The notes: generated by a model from the sequence alone, not told the origin. DNA of 64,000 bases from Mucilaginibacter galii (GCF_014635825.1 NZ_BMDO01000004.1:309710-373709), one strand, 5' to 3'. Shown: positions 27,343-36,213, counted from the first letter of the stretch. Program-made: numbers and translations.

Positions 27343-28496
27343 GAGGCTATGGGCAACTCAGAAAAATATTTTCTAAAAGTTTTAATTACTTCCGAAATAG
27401 GTTGAAGTGCATTTTGCTTTCGCCATTTACCTTGCTCAAGTTCTGTCTCTACCAACTCCCACAACTCGCCAAAGTACTGACATGCGTAAAACTTTCCTTT
27501 CAACCAGGCATCGTCCAGCAGAAGTTTTTTGCTGACATTTAGTAGCTGAAGGCGATGGTCGGCAGCATCGTGCCTGCTGCGCCACATTTTTCTAAGCTCA
27601 CCTTTCAACGTTGTTTTTTTGATAAGTGCCGAAAGGGGTTCAACATGCTGTTGCTGGTTTTCAAGAGTCATATTGCCCCATTGTTGCAATTGTACAGAAA
27701 AACCAAACTCAACTTTACCGGCTAGTCTTGCAGAAGTGTAAACTTTAACCTTCGGCGATTTTCGTACTTTGGCATCAATACGGTATAAGGCCTTCCTAAA
27801 TTCCTCATCTTCAAGGTAGGGAATCGGCGGAATTCTTCCGGCTTTATCGTAGATAGCGCAGGTCACAGCCAGGCTAGGTCCGTAACATTGAAAATGCCTC
27901 GGCCAGGGATCTGCCATGCAAGGGTCAAGTATCGATTCAAGCCTGCTTAAATGGTAACGGTAACTTACATCACGTAAGTGATGGATTTTCGATAGCTGGG
28001 GTGTGTTTTTAGGGAGTATTCGTCCGCCGACCACATCATTGCCCTGACTAATTTCTTTCAAAATATAATGTACCCAATGCTGATCTACCTGGCTGTCGCC
28101 ATCGGTAGAAACGATGATACCTTCAGGTTTGCCAATACTCTTAAACCTTTCGTAGGCTTCGTCCATGAGTAGGCGCCTTACCATACCAACATGAGCATCA
28201 GTTTTCTGCAGTTCAATTACTGCAACATGTAGTTTGAATTCGGGAAAGCTTCGTTGATATTGCGTTGCTAAATGATGGGTTTGATCAGTGCTATTATTAA
28301 CTAGTAGTAAAACTTCATAAACACTTTCATCGAGTTGTTCACCATTAGCATCGACCTGAAGCCTCAGCGCATTTAAGGTAAGTATTAGACCATCTTCTTC
28401 GTTCTTAACAGGTACAATCACCATCAGTTTAACTTCTGAATGGGGAGGTTCAGTGAATAAGACAGACGGATAATTGTGAGCAAACTTCGTCAGCAT
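27339..28496 (-). CDS. GT2-family glycosyltransferase
   Basis: 385 residues, GT-A fold at residues about 22-260. Start LMVIVPVKNEEDGLILTLNAL, then VLLLVNNSTDQT; DxD-type motif T131-DGD134 in IIVSTDGDSQVDQHWV, followed by DVVGGRI. The segment DAHVGMVRRLLMDEAYERF recalls glycosyltransferases that, in Proteobacteria, sit beside acyl-CoA dehydrogenase, PIG-L and NodS-like genes (from memory). A 120-residue C-terminal extension, helical and basic, has no named domain. It leads a two-gene minus-strand operon. Confidence 0.85.
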   Translation of the reverse strand: MLTKFAHNYPSVLFTEPPHSEVKLMVIVPVKNEEDGLILTLNALRLQVDANGEQLDESVYEVLLLVNNSTDQTHHLATQYQRSFPEFKLHVAVIELQKTDAHVGMVRRLLMDEAYERFKSIGKPEGIIVSTDGDSQVDQHWVHYILKEISQGNDVVGGRILPKNTPQLSKIHHLRDVSYRYHLSRLESILDPCMADPWPRHFQCYGPSLAVTCAIYDKAGRIPPIPYLEDEEFRKALYRIDAKVRKSPKVKVYTSARLAGKVEFGFSVQLQQWGNMTLENQQQHVEPLSALIKKTTLKGELRKMWRSRHDAADHRLQLLNVSKKLLLDDAWLKGKFYACQYFGELWELVETELEQGKWRKQNALQPISEVIKTFRKYFSELPIAS

Positions 28497-28941
28497 TTCA
28501 AATAGATTATGCTTTTAACAGCGGTGTCTTGATTAAGTTTGAGTGAAACGTGGGAAGATGTCGATGAGTTAATCAATAAGAAGTTTCATGGAGGATAATT
28601 GGCTACATTACTCAGATATTAAATTTGGATTGTTAATATATTTGATATTAGCGAAGTTTTAAATACCGACGAATTAAATTTCATCAAATACCAGAAGATG
28701 TTGCCACCGTCAGTCTCTGCCAAACCTAATGGGGAATAATTTAAGCAACGTTTAATTTTGGGGGGTTAAGTTTTCGATTGATCTACTACCAAATGGTTCG
28801 CATTGTTTCCAAATTTTGAAGTTTCAAATCAATGAATTAAGCCCTTCGGAAGAGGGTTTAATTTATTATAATGAATTTGAATTCTTTTCAATAACTAAGC
28901 GCCTGCTATTATATATTGAAAACGGTATTTCTGTGTTTATC
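28497..28941. other. Gap with an open frame lacking a good start
   Basis: A plus-strand frame is open from about 28757 to a stop near 28990 (GVKFSIDLLPNGSHCFQILKF, later LSPSEEGLIYYNEFEFF), about 75 codons, but it has no convincing start or recognised family and it runs into the AraC remnant. The first 250 bases hold only AT-rich DNA and the presumed promoter of the minus-strand glycosyltransferases. Confidence 0.3.
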
Positions 28942-29273
28942 TTAGTTGTGCACTGCTTGTATGAAGAACTGGTGTTTGTCCGTATGTAGGTAATTCATAA
29001 CCGAAAATCTATCAGATTCAAATTTCAGATCAATTCGACTCAAAGGCTGCCGAAATTCAAGTGGCGTAAGTACTATTTTGATCTTGAACAATTGCCAAAT
29101 GAGTTCAGATGCTTAAAGCCCAGTTCATAGGCGATCTCGCTCAAGGATGCTTTGGAAGTCTTCAATATCTTTTTGGCTTTTTCTAACAGTTTTTTCATGG
29201 ATATGTAGTCTTCCTTTTGAGAAATAAAGAGGCTTCGTGGGTGTGCTGTAATAACGCACCGAAATGCGTACAC
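28942..29273 (-). pseudogene. AraC-family regulator fragment, frameshifted
   Basis: Only the C-terminal DNA-binding part of an AraC/XylS regulator remains. One frame reads KLLEKAKKILKTSKASLSEIAYELGFKHLNSFGN, the second helix-turn-helix signature. Near 29090 the frame breaks; supplying one base continues as FKIKIVLTPLEFRQPLS, the usual end of the domain. No ligand-binding N-terminus is present upstream. The terminator and tRNA lie just beyond, so this is a decayed gene next to a tRNA. Confidence 0.6.
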
Positions 29274-29320
29274 ATTTGAAGTGCTTTAGTGCATAAAAAA
29301 GCAATTTCAACACTAAAATG

Positions 29321-29351
29321 AAATCCTGCAAATCATTGATTTGCAGGATTT
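29321..29351 (-). terminator. Terminator of tRNA-Ser
   Basis: Fifteen-base arms AAATCCTGCAAATCA and its exact complement, separated by a single T. On the minus strand it follows the tRNA 3' end by 27 bases and leads into TTTCATTTT, consistent with intrinsic termination. Confidence 0.75.
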
Positions 29352-29377
29352 TATCTATTTAAAAAAACTGCTATCTG

Positions 29378-29464
29378 CGGAGAGAGAGGGATTCAAACCC
29401 CCGGTACCTTTAACAGTACACCTGATTTCGAATCAGGCACATTCGATCACTCTGACATCTCTCC
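29378..29464 (-). tRNA. tRNA-Ser (anticodon CGA)
   Basis: Read on the minus strand: acceptor stem GGAGAGA pairs with TCTCTCC; discriminator G, as expected for serine. The anticodon stem is CCTGA/TCAGG and the loop TTCGAAA, giving anticodon CGA for UCG codons. A long variable arm (GTGTACTGTTAAAGGTACC) identifies the type II tRNA-Ser class. CCA is not encoded. The D-loop has GTGATCGA rather than GTGGTCGA and the T-loop TTTGAAT rather than TTCGAAT, an apparent paired change described in the findings. Confidence 0.95.
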
Positions 29465-29486
29465 TGAACCTTTTTTCAAAGCGCAT

Positions 29487-29494
29487 CAAACTTA
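29487..29494 (-). promoter_or_regulatory. -7 element of the tRNA-Ser gene
   Basis: Minus-strand TAAGTTTG matches TAnnTTTG exactly and lies 23 bases before the tRNA 5' end, giving a short leader that RNase P would remove. No good -33 element found. Confidence 0.45.
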
Positions 29495-29618
29495 ACAATT
29501 TTCTTTCATACACAGTGCTTAACATCGACTGGCTAAACGGCCTGTCTTATTTTAACGGCTGTAATACAAGTGAATAATTTATTTTTTTCTAATTGCACGT
29601 TACATAAAGGCAATATAA

Positions 29619-29663
29619 ATATTCATTGGCATCACTGTATTGAACCATGATGCCAATGAATAT
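29619..29663 (-). terminator. Terminator of the RND efflux operon
   Basis: Perfect 16-base arms ATATTCATTGGCATCA and TGATGCCAATGAATAT with a 13-base loop, six bases after the stop of the outer-membrane channel gene on the minus strand, followed by TTATATTG. Confidence 0.8.
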
Positions 29664-29668
29664 CCAGG

Positions 29669-31084
29669 TTATTGTTTCCAGCCTCCGCCAAGGGCTTTGT
29701 ACAGGTTTACTATGGCCTGCAACTCTTGCAGCCTGTCGTTAACACTGCTTAACTGTGCGCTCAGTAAGCTTTGTTCTGAGGTTAGTACATCAGTGTAGTT
29801 GGTTGATGAACTGTAGCGTAGCAATTCTTTCGTATAATCAACCGCTTTCTCTAAGGCTTTAAGTTGTTTGGCTCTTGAGTTTTGCTTTTCTACTGCGGTT
29901 TGGTAAGCATACAAGGCATTAGACACCTCGCTGCCGGCAGTAAGTAATGACTGCTGGAAGGCGTAATAAGCTTCCTGCTGTTGTGCTTGAGCTATCCGTA
30001 ACCTCGATTTATTTAGCCCTTTGTTAAATATAGGCTGCGTAAGGCCGCCAACAATATTATAAAATATAGAGTTGTCGAACAGGCTTTTGATCCTTAACGA
30101 TGATACGCCACCCTGTGCCGTAATGGTTAGTGAGGGGTAAAAGTAAGCGCGTGCCACATTAGTGTTTTCAAATGCACTTCGGAACGAATACTCAGCCTGC
30201 TGCACGTCAGGGCGATTTTTTAACAGTTGCGACGGCACACCTGTTTGCAGGTTTTGGTAGGGTACCTGCTCGGTGAGCGAGGCACGTTTGATGCTGCCCG
30301 GACTTCTGGCCAAGAGAATACTTAGCGAATTTTCTGTTTCGCGGATACTGCGTTTCAGGTCGGGGATGGTTACTTCGGCTGCATAGCGGTTAGCCTCGCT
30401 TTGCACTACCGCCGCACCGGTAACAATGGCACCCTCTTTTAAAGCTTTCATCGTTTCCACATCAGTAATGCGGTTTTTTAGCGTTTGCTCGGTTATTTGC
30501 AGTTGTTTGTCTAATGCCAGCAAGTTATAATAGCTGTTGGCAATATTGGCAATTAACTGAGTTTGTACAGCACGTTTGGCCGCATCAGTTTGTAATAAAC
30601 CGGCTAAAGCCTGCCTTTTTGCACTGCTGAGCTTACCCCAAATGTCGGCTTCCCAACTGGTATTTAAACCGGCCTGGTAAGTAGTGGTTACTAAATTAAA
30701 AGCGCCTGCAAACTCAGGCGGAAAGTTTAAGCCTGCTGCCGATTGTTTGGCACGCGTAGCTTGAACGCTACCGCTTAAACTCGGCAAAAACGCAGCCTTG
30801 CTTTGCTGTAAATTAGCTTGCGCTTCGTTAATGCGCTGTACGGCCGTTTTCAAATCAAGGTTTTCACGCAAACCTTCGTTGATCAGGTTTTGTAAAACGG
30901 TATCTGTAAACAACTGGTTTACGGGCAGGTTGGCTATAGTGGTAGTATCGGTAACGGTGGTGTCGCGGTACAATTTACCTTTAAAATCCAATCCCGGCTG
31001 CTGGTATTTTTTGGTTACGCAAGAGGCCAATAGCAGTGCTGCTGCCAGCACGGCATAGGCTTTCTTTTTATCTATGGTGATCAT
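29669..31084 (-). CDS. RND efflux outer-membrane channel lipoprotein (NodT/OprM family)
   Basis: Outer-membrane factor that forms the exit tunnel for the RND pump encoded upstream. The ATG at 31084 (MITIDKKKAYAVLAAALLLASC) is preferred over one six codons earlier because it gives a clean lipobox LASC. About 471 residues, usual for the family, with two internal repeats of paired coiled helices (NEAQANLQQSKAAFLPSLSGS and the second NTNVARAYFYPSLTITAQGG) and GIPSQLL-type signature GVPSQLLKNRPDVQQAEY. The end YKALGGGWKQ is typical. Last gene of the tetR-adaptor-pump-channel operon. Confidence 0.92.
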   Translation of the reverse strand: MITIDKKKAYAVLAAALLLASCVTKKYQQPGLDFKGKLYRDTTVTDTTTIANLPVNQLFTDTVLQNLINEGLRENLDLKTAVQRINEAQANLQQSKAAFLPSLSGSVQATRAKQSAAGLNFPPEFAGAFNLVTTTYQAGLNTSWEADIWGKLSSAKRQALAGLLQTDAAKRAVQTQLIANIANSYYNLLALDKQLQITEQTLKNRITDVETMKALKEGAIVTGAAVVQSEANRYAAEVTIPDLKRSIRETENSLSILLARSPGSIKRASLTEQVPYQNLQTGVPSQLLKNRPDVQQAEYSFRSAFENTNVARAYFYPSLTITAQGGVSSLRIKSLFDNSIFYNIVGGLTQPIFNKGLNKSRLRIAQAQQQEAYYAFQQSLLTAGSEVSNALYAYQTAVEKQNSRAKQLKALEKAVDYTKELLRYSSSTNYTDVLTSEQSLLSAQLSSVNDRLQELQAIVNLYKALGGGWKQ

Positions 31085-31119
31085 TGTTGGTGATGTGTTC
31101 AATGGTGAATGAATGCGGT

Positions 31120-34100
31120 TTAAATTACCTCAAGCTTTGGAGTGCTGTCGGTATCCTCTGGTGTCGGTCTGCCGCTGATACGTTCTTGCAGCGATTGGAA
31201 GATGATAAATAGTACCGGTATAACAAATATGCCAAATACAGTACCTATTAACATACCACCCACAGCACCGGTACCAATAGAACGGTTACCTTCGGCACCC
31301 GCGCCAGATGCCAGCATCAACGGCACTAAACCCAGGATGAAGGCAAACGAGGTCATTAAGATAGGTCGTAAACGGGCAACTGCACCGTTAATAGCCGCTT
31401 GTACAATGCTCTCACCTTCGCGGCGGCGTGCTACGGCAAATTCCACAATCAGAATCGCATTCTTGGCTAACAAACCAATGAGCATAATGAGCGTAATTTG
31501 CAGGTAAATGTTGTTCTCGATTTTAAAGATCCAGGCAAATAAAAATGCACCGGCCAAACCTATTGGTAGTGAAAGTAATACAGCAAAAGGCAATATATAA
31601 CTCTCATACTGAGCACTTAATAAGAAGTATACAAAGATCAAACACAAAGCAAAAATGAAAACGGTTTGGCTGCCACTGGCCAGTTCCTCACGGGTTAAAC
31701 CCGAAAATTCAAAGCCATAGCCTGCGGGTAACGTTTTGGCTGCAACCTCTTGGATAGCCTTAATGGCATCGCCAGAACTAAAGCCCGGTTTAGGTGCACC
31801 TGTTACCGATATGGATGTGAACAAGTTAAAACGGTTAATAGACTCAGGACCATAAACCTTGTTAAGCGTTACGAACTCCGAAATAGGGGCCATCACATTA
31901 TTGGCGTTGCGCACGTAGATGTTGTTTAAGCTTTCTGGCGTACCGCGATATTGAGCATCGGCTTGTATCATTACACGGTATTGCTTGCCAAACTCATTAA
32001 AGTTGGATGCATACAAACCACCGTAATAACCTTGCAGCGTACCTAAAACCGCGTTAACTGTTAAGCCGGCTTCTTTACACTTGGCTACATTAACATCAAC
32101 CTCGTACTGCGGAAAGTTAGTGTTAAAGAAAGTCGAAGCGTATTGTATCTCCGGGCGCTGACTAAGGGCCGCCAAAAACTTACCGTTCACTTCCGAAAAC
32201 TTACTGATGTTACCGCCTGTACGGTCTTGTACCTGGAACTCAAAACCATTACTGGTACCAAAACCCTGTAAGGTTGGTGGCGCAAAAAAGATAATTCGCG
32301 CACCTTTAATATTACCCGTCATGCCGAAAAGCTTGCCGGTAACGCTTGTAATGTCAGAGCCTTTACCGCCTCGTTTATCCCAGGGCTTGAGTTTAATTAA
32401 CATCATACCGTACGAACCGCCGGCACCGCTCAATAAACCTTGTCCTGCAATACGGGTAACCGTTTCTACCTCAGGTAATGTACGCGCTATGCTGGCCACA
32501 TGGTTAACGATCTCGGTAGTACGTTCGAGCGATGAAGATGGCGGGAGCGATACGTCGCCCATGATGAAGCTTTGATCTTCGTTAGGCACAAAGCCTGATG
32601 GTGTTGTTTTCAGCAGGAACCAGAATAAAACTCCGAAAAGAGCGATACCGCCAATGGCAACCCATTTTCTACCGATCAGGAAATTAACCGATTTTTTGTA
32701 TTTGCCGGTCAACGAATCAAAACCTGCATTGAAGGCCGTGTAAAAGCGCTGTAAAAACCCGCTTTTATGATGCTCACCTTCGGGATGAGGTTTCAGCAAT
32801 AAGGCGCATAAAGCGGGACTTAGTGTAAGGGCGTTTACGGCCGAAATTAAGATGGCAATGGCCAGCGTTAAACCGAACTGTTTGTAGAATACACCCGCCG
32901 AACCTGTAATAAACGACACCGGGATAAAGACAGCTGCCATAACCAGGGTAATAGAAATAATAGCTCCGCTAATTTCACCCATGGCCTCGGTAGTAGCATT
33001 CTTGGCCGATTTGGCACCGTTATCTAACTTGGCATGTACAGCCTCCACCACCACAATAGCATCATCCACCACAATACCTATGGCCAAAACCAAGGCAAAT
33101 AGCGTGAGCAAATTAATGGTAAAACCAAATAGCTGAAGGAAAAAGAAAGTACCTACAATAGCTACTGGCACGGCAATAGCCGGGATGAGTGTAGAACGGA
33201 AATCTTGCAAGAAAACAAATACCACGATAAATACGAGCACAAAGGCTTCAATAAGTGTATGGATCACCTTCTCAATAGATGCATCCAAAAACTCATTCAC
33301 ATCGAACATGTTACTGTACGATACGCCTGGAGGGAACGTTTTGGCGGCCTGGTCAATAGCAGCCTGGCAATTTTGAATAAGCTCGTGTGCGTTGGAACCT
33401 GCGGTTTGAAAAATAGCGATACCGATACCCGGTTTACCATCGGTAAGGGTATTGCTCGAGTAGCTTTGAGCGCCTAATTCAACCCTTGCTACGTCTTTAA
33501 GGCGCAGTAACTGACCGTTATTGGTAGCGCGCACCACAATGTTTTCAAACTCGGTTGGGCTTTTTAACCGGCCTTTATATTTAAGCACATACTCAAACGA
33601 TTGATTGCTGTTTTCGCCTAATTTACCCGGAGCTGCTTCAATGTTTTGCTCAGCCAGGGCTGCGTTTACGTCATCGGGTATTAAGCCGTAGGTACTCATT
33701 ACATCAGGCTTTAGCCATATACGCATGGAGTAATCTTGCAAACCAAATACGCTGGCTTCACCTACACCGTTAATACGCTTAATTTGTGGTAACAGGTTAA
33801 TATTGGCGTAATTCTGTAAGAAGGTTTGGTCGTACGATGGATTTTTACTGTGCAGTGTAAATACCATTACCATACTGCTTTGGCGCTTACTGGTGGTAAC
33901 ACCAGCCTTGGTTACTTCGGCCGGTAGCAAGCTGGTTGCTTTCGATACCCGGTTTTGTACGTTTACCGCAGCCAAATCGGGGTCGGTGCCTAATTTAAAG
34001 TAAACGGTAATGGTAGCTGTACCGCTGTTGCTGGCAGTAGAGGTCATGTAGGTCATGTTCTCTACACCGTTAATTTGCTCTTCGAGCGGTACAATAACAC

Positions 34101-34278
34101 TGTTCATGACCACCTCGGCGTTGGCGCCCTGGTAAGAGGCCGAAACCTGCACCGTTGGCGGCGCAATTTCGGGATACTGGGATATGGGCAGCGTGGTTAG
34201 TCCCAAAATACCCAGAATAACTATGATGACCGATATAACGGTAGATAGTACCGGTCTTTCAATAAATATGCGTAACAT
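31120..34278 (-). CDS. RND multidrug efflux pump, HAE1/AcrB family
   Basis: 1052-residue proton-driven inner-membrane transporter. It begins MLRIFIERPVLSTVISVIIVILG and has the twelve membrane segments of the family, two large periplasmic loops, and TM4 ALVLAIGIVVDDAIVVVEAVH with the paired Asp residues used in proton transfer. RPILMTSFAFILGLVPLMLASGAGAEGNRSIG is the typical TM11 region. The HAE1 class exports hydrophobic drugs, dyes, bile salts or solvents; the natural substrate is not predictable. It lies between adaptor and channel genes and probably under TetR control. Confidence 0.95.
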   Translation of the reverse strand: MLRIFIERPVLSTVISVIIVILGILGLTTLPISQYPEIAPPTVQVSASYQGANAEVVMNSVIVPLEEQINGVENMTYMTSTASNSGTATITVYFKLGTDPDLAAVNVQNRVSKATSLLPAEVTKAGVTTSKRQSSMVMVFTLHSKNPSYDQTFLQNYANINLLPQIKRINGVGEASVFGLQDYSMRIWLKPDVMSTYGLIPDDVNAALAEQNIEAAPGKLGENSNQSFEYVLKYKGRLKSPTEFENIVVRATNNGQLLRLKDVARVELGAQSYSSNTLTDGKPGIGIAIFQTAGSNAHELIQNCQAAIDQAAKTFPPGVSYSNMFDVNEFLDASIEKVIHTLIEAFVLVFIVVFVFLQDFRSTLIPAIAVPVAIVGTFFFLQLFGFTINLLTLFALVLAIGIVVDDAIVVVEAVHAKLDNGAKSAKNATTEAMGEISGAIISITLVMAAVFIPVSFITGSAGVFYKQFGLTLAIAILISAVNALTLSPALCALLLKPHPEGEHHKSGFLQRFYTAFNAGFDSLTGKYKKSVNFLIGRKWVAIGGIALFGVLFWFLLKTTPSGFVPNEDQSFIMGDVSLPPSSSLERTTEIVNHVASIARTLPEVETVTRIAGQGLLSGAGGSYGMMLIKLKPWDKRGGKGSDITSVTGKLFGMTGNIKGARIIFFAPPTLQGFGTSNGFEFQVQDRTGGNISKFSEVNGKFLAALSQRPEIQYASTFFNTNFPQYEVDVNVAKCKEAGLTVNAVLGTLQGYYGGLYASNFNEFGKQYRVMIQADAQYRGTPESLNNIYVRNANNVMAPISEFVTLNKVYGPESINRFNLFTSISVTGAPKPGFSSGDAIKAIQEVAAKTLPAGYGFEFSGLTREELASGSQTVFIFALCLIFVYFLLSAQYESYILPFAVLLSLPIGLAGAFLFAWIFKIENNIYLQITLIMLIGLLAKNAILIVEFAVARRREGESIVQAAINGAVARLRPILMTSFAFILGLVPLMLASGAGAEGNRSIGTGAVGGMLIGTVFGIFVIPVLFIIFQSLQERISGRPTPEDTDSTPKLEVI

Positions 34279-34340
34279 AAATATGTTTTTACGTTGAAAA
34301 GTGTAGCAGAAGCTTCATGCTTTCTGCTTAATAAATTAGG

Positions 34341-35507
34341 TTAGTTCTGGTATACTTTGCTGTCGGCTTGCATCTCGGGCTTAATGGTCATGGCATCCTG
34401 CAGGTTCGAGGTGCCTTCTAAAACCACGGTGTCGCCCGCTTTTACACCTGCGGTAACCACGAAGAACTGACCGCTTGCCTGGTTCATAATTTGTATTTCG
34501 GTGCTTTTTACCTTACCGCCTGCATCAACCACATACACAAAGTGTTTGCCCTGTAGCTCGTAGGTAGATTTTTGAGGAACCAGTATAGCATTGGTGAATG
34601 CTTGCGGTATGCGCACCGTAGCGCTTCCACCACTGCGAATAAGGCGTACTGGGTTAGGAAACGATGCCCTGAAACTTGCCGAACCTGTTTCGGTATTAAT
34701 TAATCCGCTTATGGTTTCTACCCGTCCTTTTTCAGGGTAATTTGTACCGTCAGACAAGATTAATGATACCGGCGGAAGCTTGCTCAGTTTAGCATCGAGC
34801 GTGCGGCCTTCATAATGGCGTGAAAAATCGAGCAATTGCTTTTCATTCAGGGAAAAGTAAGCGTAAACATTACCAATGTTTGATACCGTGGTTAATGGCT
34901 GTGCTGTGTTGCTGTTAATTAAGCTACCTAATTTATAAGGAATGGTACCTACCACGCCGTTTACCGGGCTGGTTACTGTAGTATAACCCAAATTAGTTCT
35001 GGCGTTAGCTAAGTTTGCTTTGGCTTGTTTTAAGGCAGCTCTGCGTGCTTGTAAAGTTAACTGGGCAGATTCTAATTCGTAGTGGCTGATGATGTCTTTT
35101 TCAACCAGTGGTTTGGTTTTGTTTACTTGTAACTGGGCTGTGCTAACATCGGCTTCGGCACTGCTTACCGCCCCGGCGGCATTATTAACCTCTTGCGCGT
35201 ACTGTGGTGCACTGATGCGGAAAAGCACCTGGCCTTTTTTTACCACCGATCCTTCGTCAATATAAATTTGTTCAATATAGCCGTCAATTTTTGGCCGTAT
35301 CTCTATGTTTTGCTGCCCTTGTAAGGTAGCCGGGTAATCGCTGTTAAGCGTTGTATTTTGAGGCGATATTTTAAACACCGGGAAACTTTGTACAGGTGGG
35401 GCACCACCCGCCGGTGCGCCGCCTCCCTGGGTTTGGTTGTTACCGCAAGCGGAGAGCAGGAGTAAGGCCGAGCTTATAAAAAAAGCAGAGAGTGCCTGAG
35501 TTTTCAT
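34341..35507 (-). CDS. RND efflux periplasmic adaptor (membrane fusion lipoprotein)
   Basis: Adaptor linking pump and channel. ATG 35507 chosen over 35537 because MKTQALSAFFISSALLLLSAC-GNN gives a clean lipobox. Order: a proline/glycine-rich linker, beta-barrel and lipoyl halves (EIRPKIDGYIEQIYIDEGSVVKKGQVLFRI), a helical hairpin (about 100-170), the second lipoyl half TTVTSPVNGVVGTIPYKLGSLI, then barrel and membrane-proximal domains. About 388 residues, normal. A dyad matching the one in front of tetR lies about 60 bases upstream. Confidence 0.92.
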   Translation of the reverse strand: MKTQALSAFFISSALLLLSACGNNQTQGGGAPAGGAPPVQSFPVFKISPQNTTLNSDYPATLQGQQNIEIRPKIDGYIEQIYIDEGSVVKKGQVLFRISAPQYAQEVNNAAGAVSSAEADVSTAQLQVNKTKPLVEKDIISHYELESAQLTLQARRAALKQAKANLANARTNLGYTTVTSPVNGVVGTIPYKLGSLINSNTAQPLTTVSNIGNVYAYFSLNEKQLLDFSRHYEGRTLDAKLSKLPPVSLILSDGTNYPEKGRVETISGLINTETGSASFRASFPNPVRLIRSGGSATVRIPQAFTNAILVPQKSTYELQGKHFVYVVDAGGKVKSTEIQIMNQASGQFFVVTAGVKAGDTVVLEGTSNLQDAMTIKPEMQADSKVYQN

Positions 35508-35562
35508 ATTCAGATTGATTTTTGAGGATAAATACATAGGATGCTAAAGTATAGTTGATTAT

Positions 35563-35588
35563 TTAGTTTGACAATTTTGTCAATCATT
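35563..35588 (-). promoter_or_regulatory. TetR operator-like dyad upstream of the adaptor gene
   Basis: Core TTGACA-ATTT-TGTCAA (35568-35583), a perfect inverted repeat with a 4-base spacer, flanked by AGTT and TCATT. It shares core, spacing and flanks with the dyad at 36188-36213 next to tetR. Confidence 0.6.
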
Positions 35589-35599
35589 GGGTAAGAAAA

Positions 35600-36187
35600 T
35601 TATTTAAATATCATTTTACAGATCAATTTTTTTCTCTCGATGATGAGATTTTTAAAAGCCTTGTCAGAAAGTTTGAAGAACTGTTTATAAAGCGGTGACA
35701 TAACCAGCGGATAAGCCATTAAAGAAAATAAATTCATCATGAAATGTATAGGATTCATGGTTTCGATGTTGCCTGCCACCATTTCTGATTCTATCTGTTT
35801 TAGAAAAGATTTCAGCTTGGCAGTTTTGTATTCATTGTAGATAACACTATTTGCCGAATTGATCTCTGTAATGAGGAAAGTTTCCTGATAGGGGAAAGCC
35901 ATAGCTTCGGTTACAAAAACGTCTATCAGGTTTTCCATTTTTTCTTTAAACGGCCGGTCGGCATCCATCACATTATCAAGCCTGCTTCCCAGCTCATCCA
36001 TAGCATCTTTAAAAACAATATTAATGAGCTGATCTTTAGAGCGGAAGTAGTAGTGCAACAGCGTGCGGCTTACGCCGGCTGCATTGGCAATATCCTGCGT
36101 GGTGGAGTGTAATTTGCCCTCTGCAAAGAAGATTCGTTTTGCGGTATCTTTAATGAGTTGCTCGGTGCCTTTATCTTTGATTGCCAT
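35600..36187 (-). CDS. TetR/AcrR-family transcriptional repressor
   Basis: 195 residues. An N-terminal helix-turn-helix (about 28-48, STTQDIANAAGVSRTLLHYYF, then RSKDQL) is the TetR signature; the C-terminal ligand-binding part is helical and divergent, as usual. It is the first gene of the efflux operon, 92 bases from the adaptor start. Its start codon directly follows a near-perfect 26-base dyad, and a second copy lies before the adaptor gene, so self-repression and repression of the pump are likely (inference). Effector unknown, probably a substrate of the pump. Confidence 0.9.
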   Translation of the reverse strand: MAIKDKGTEQLIKDTAKRIFFAEGKLHSTTQDIANAAGVSRTLLHYYFRSKDQLINIVFKDAMDELGSRLDNVMDADRPFKEKMENLIDVFVTEAMAFPYQETFLITEINSANSVIYNEYKTAKLKSFLKQIESEMVAGNIETMNPIHFMMNLFSLMAYPLVMSPLYKQFFKLSDKAFKNLIIERKKLICKMIFK

Positions 36188-36213
36188 AATGTTTTACAAA
36201 AATGTCAAACATT
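36188..36213 (-). promoter_or_regulatory. TetR operator-like dyad at the tetR start
   Basis: On the plus strand AATGTTTTACA, AAAA, TGTCAAACATT: 10 of 11 arm positions pair. It touches the tetR start codon, so a bound dimer would block transcription or translation start. Confidence 0.65.

Noticed and set aside
28500..29464. Integration site (attachment repeat) at the tRNA-Ser 3' end
   Set aside because: No repeat of the tRNA end and no integrase were found in the window; only an AraC remnant is present.
29341..29577. 78-codon plus-strand frame over the tRNA-Ser
   Set aside because: It runs through the tRNA in antisense and through its terminator; not a gene.
32207..32575. 122-codon plus-strand frame inside the first RND pump gene
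   Set aside because: Antisense to a 1052-residue pump with complete family motifs; no independent evidence of coding.
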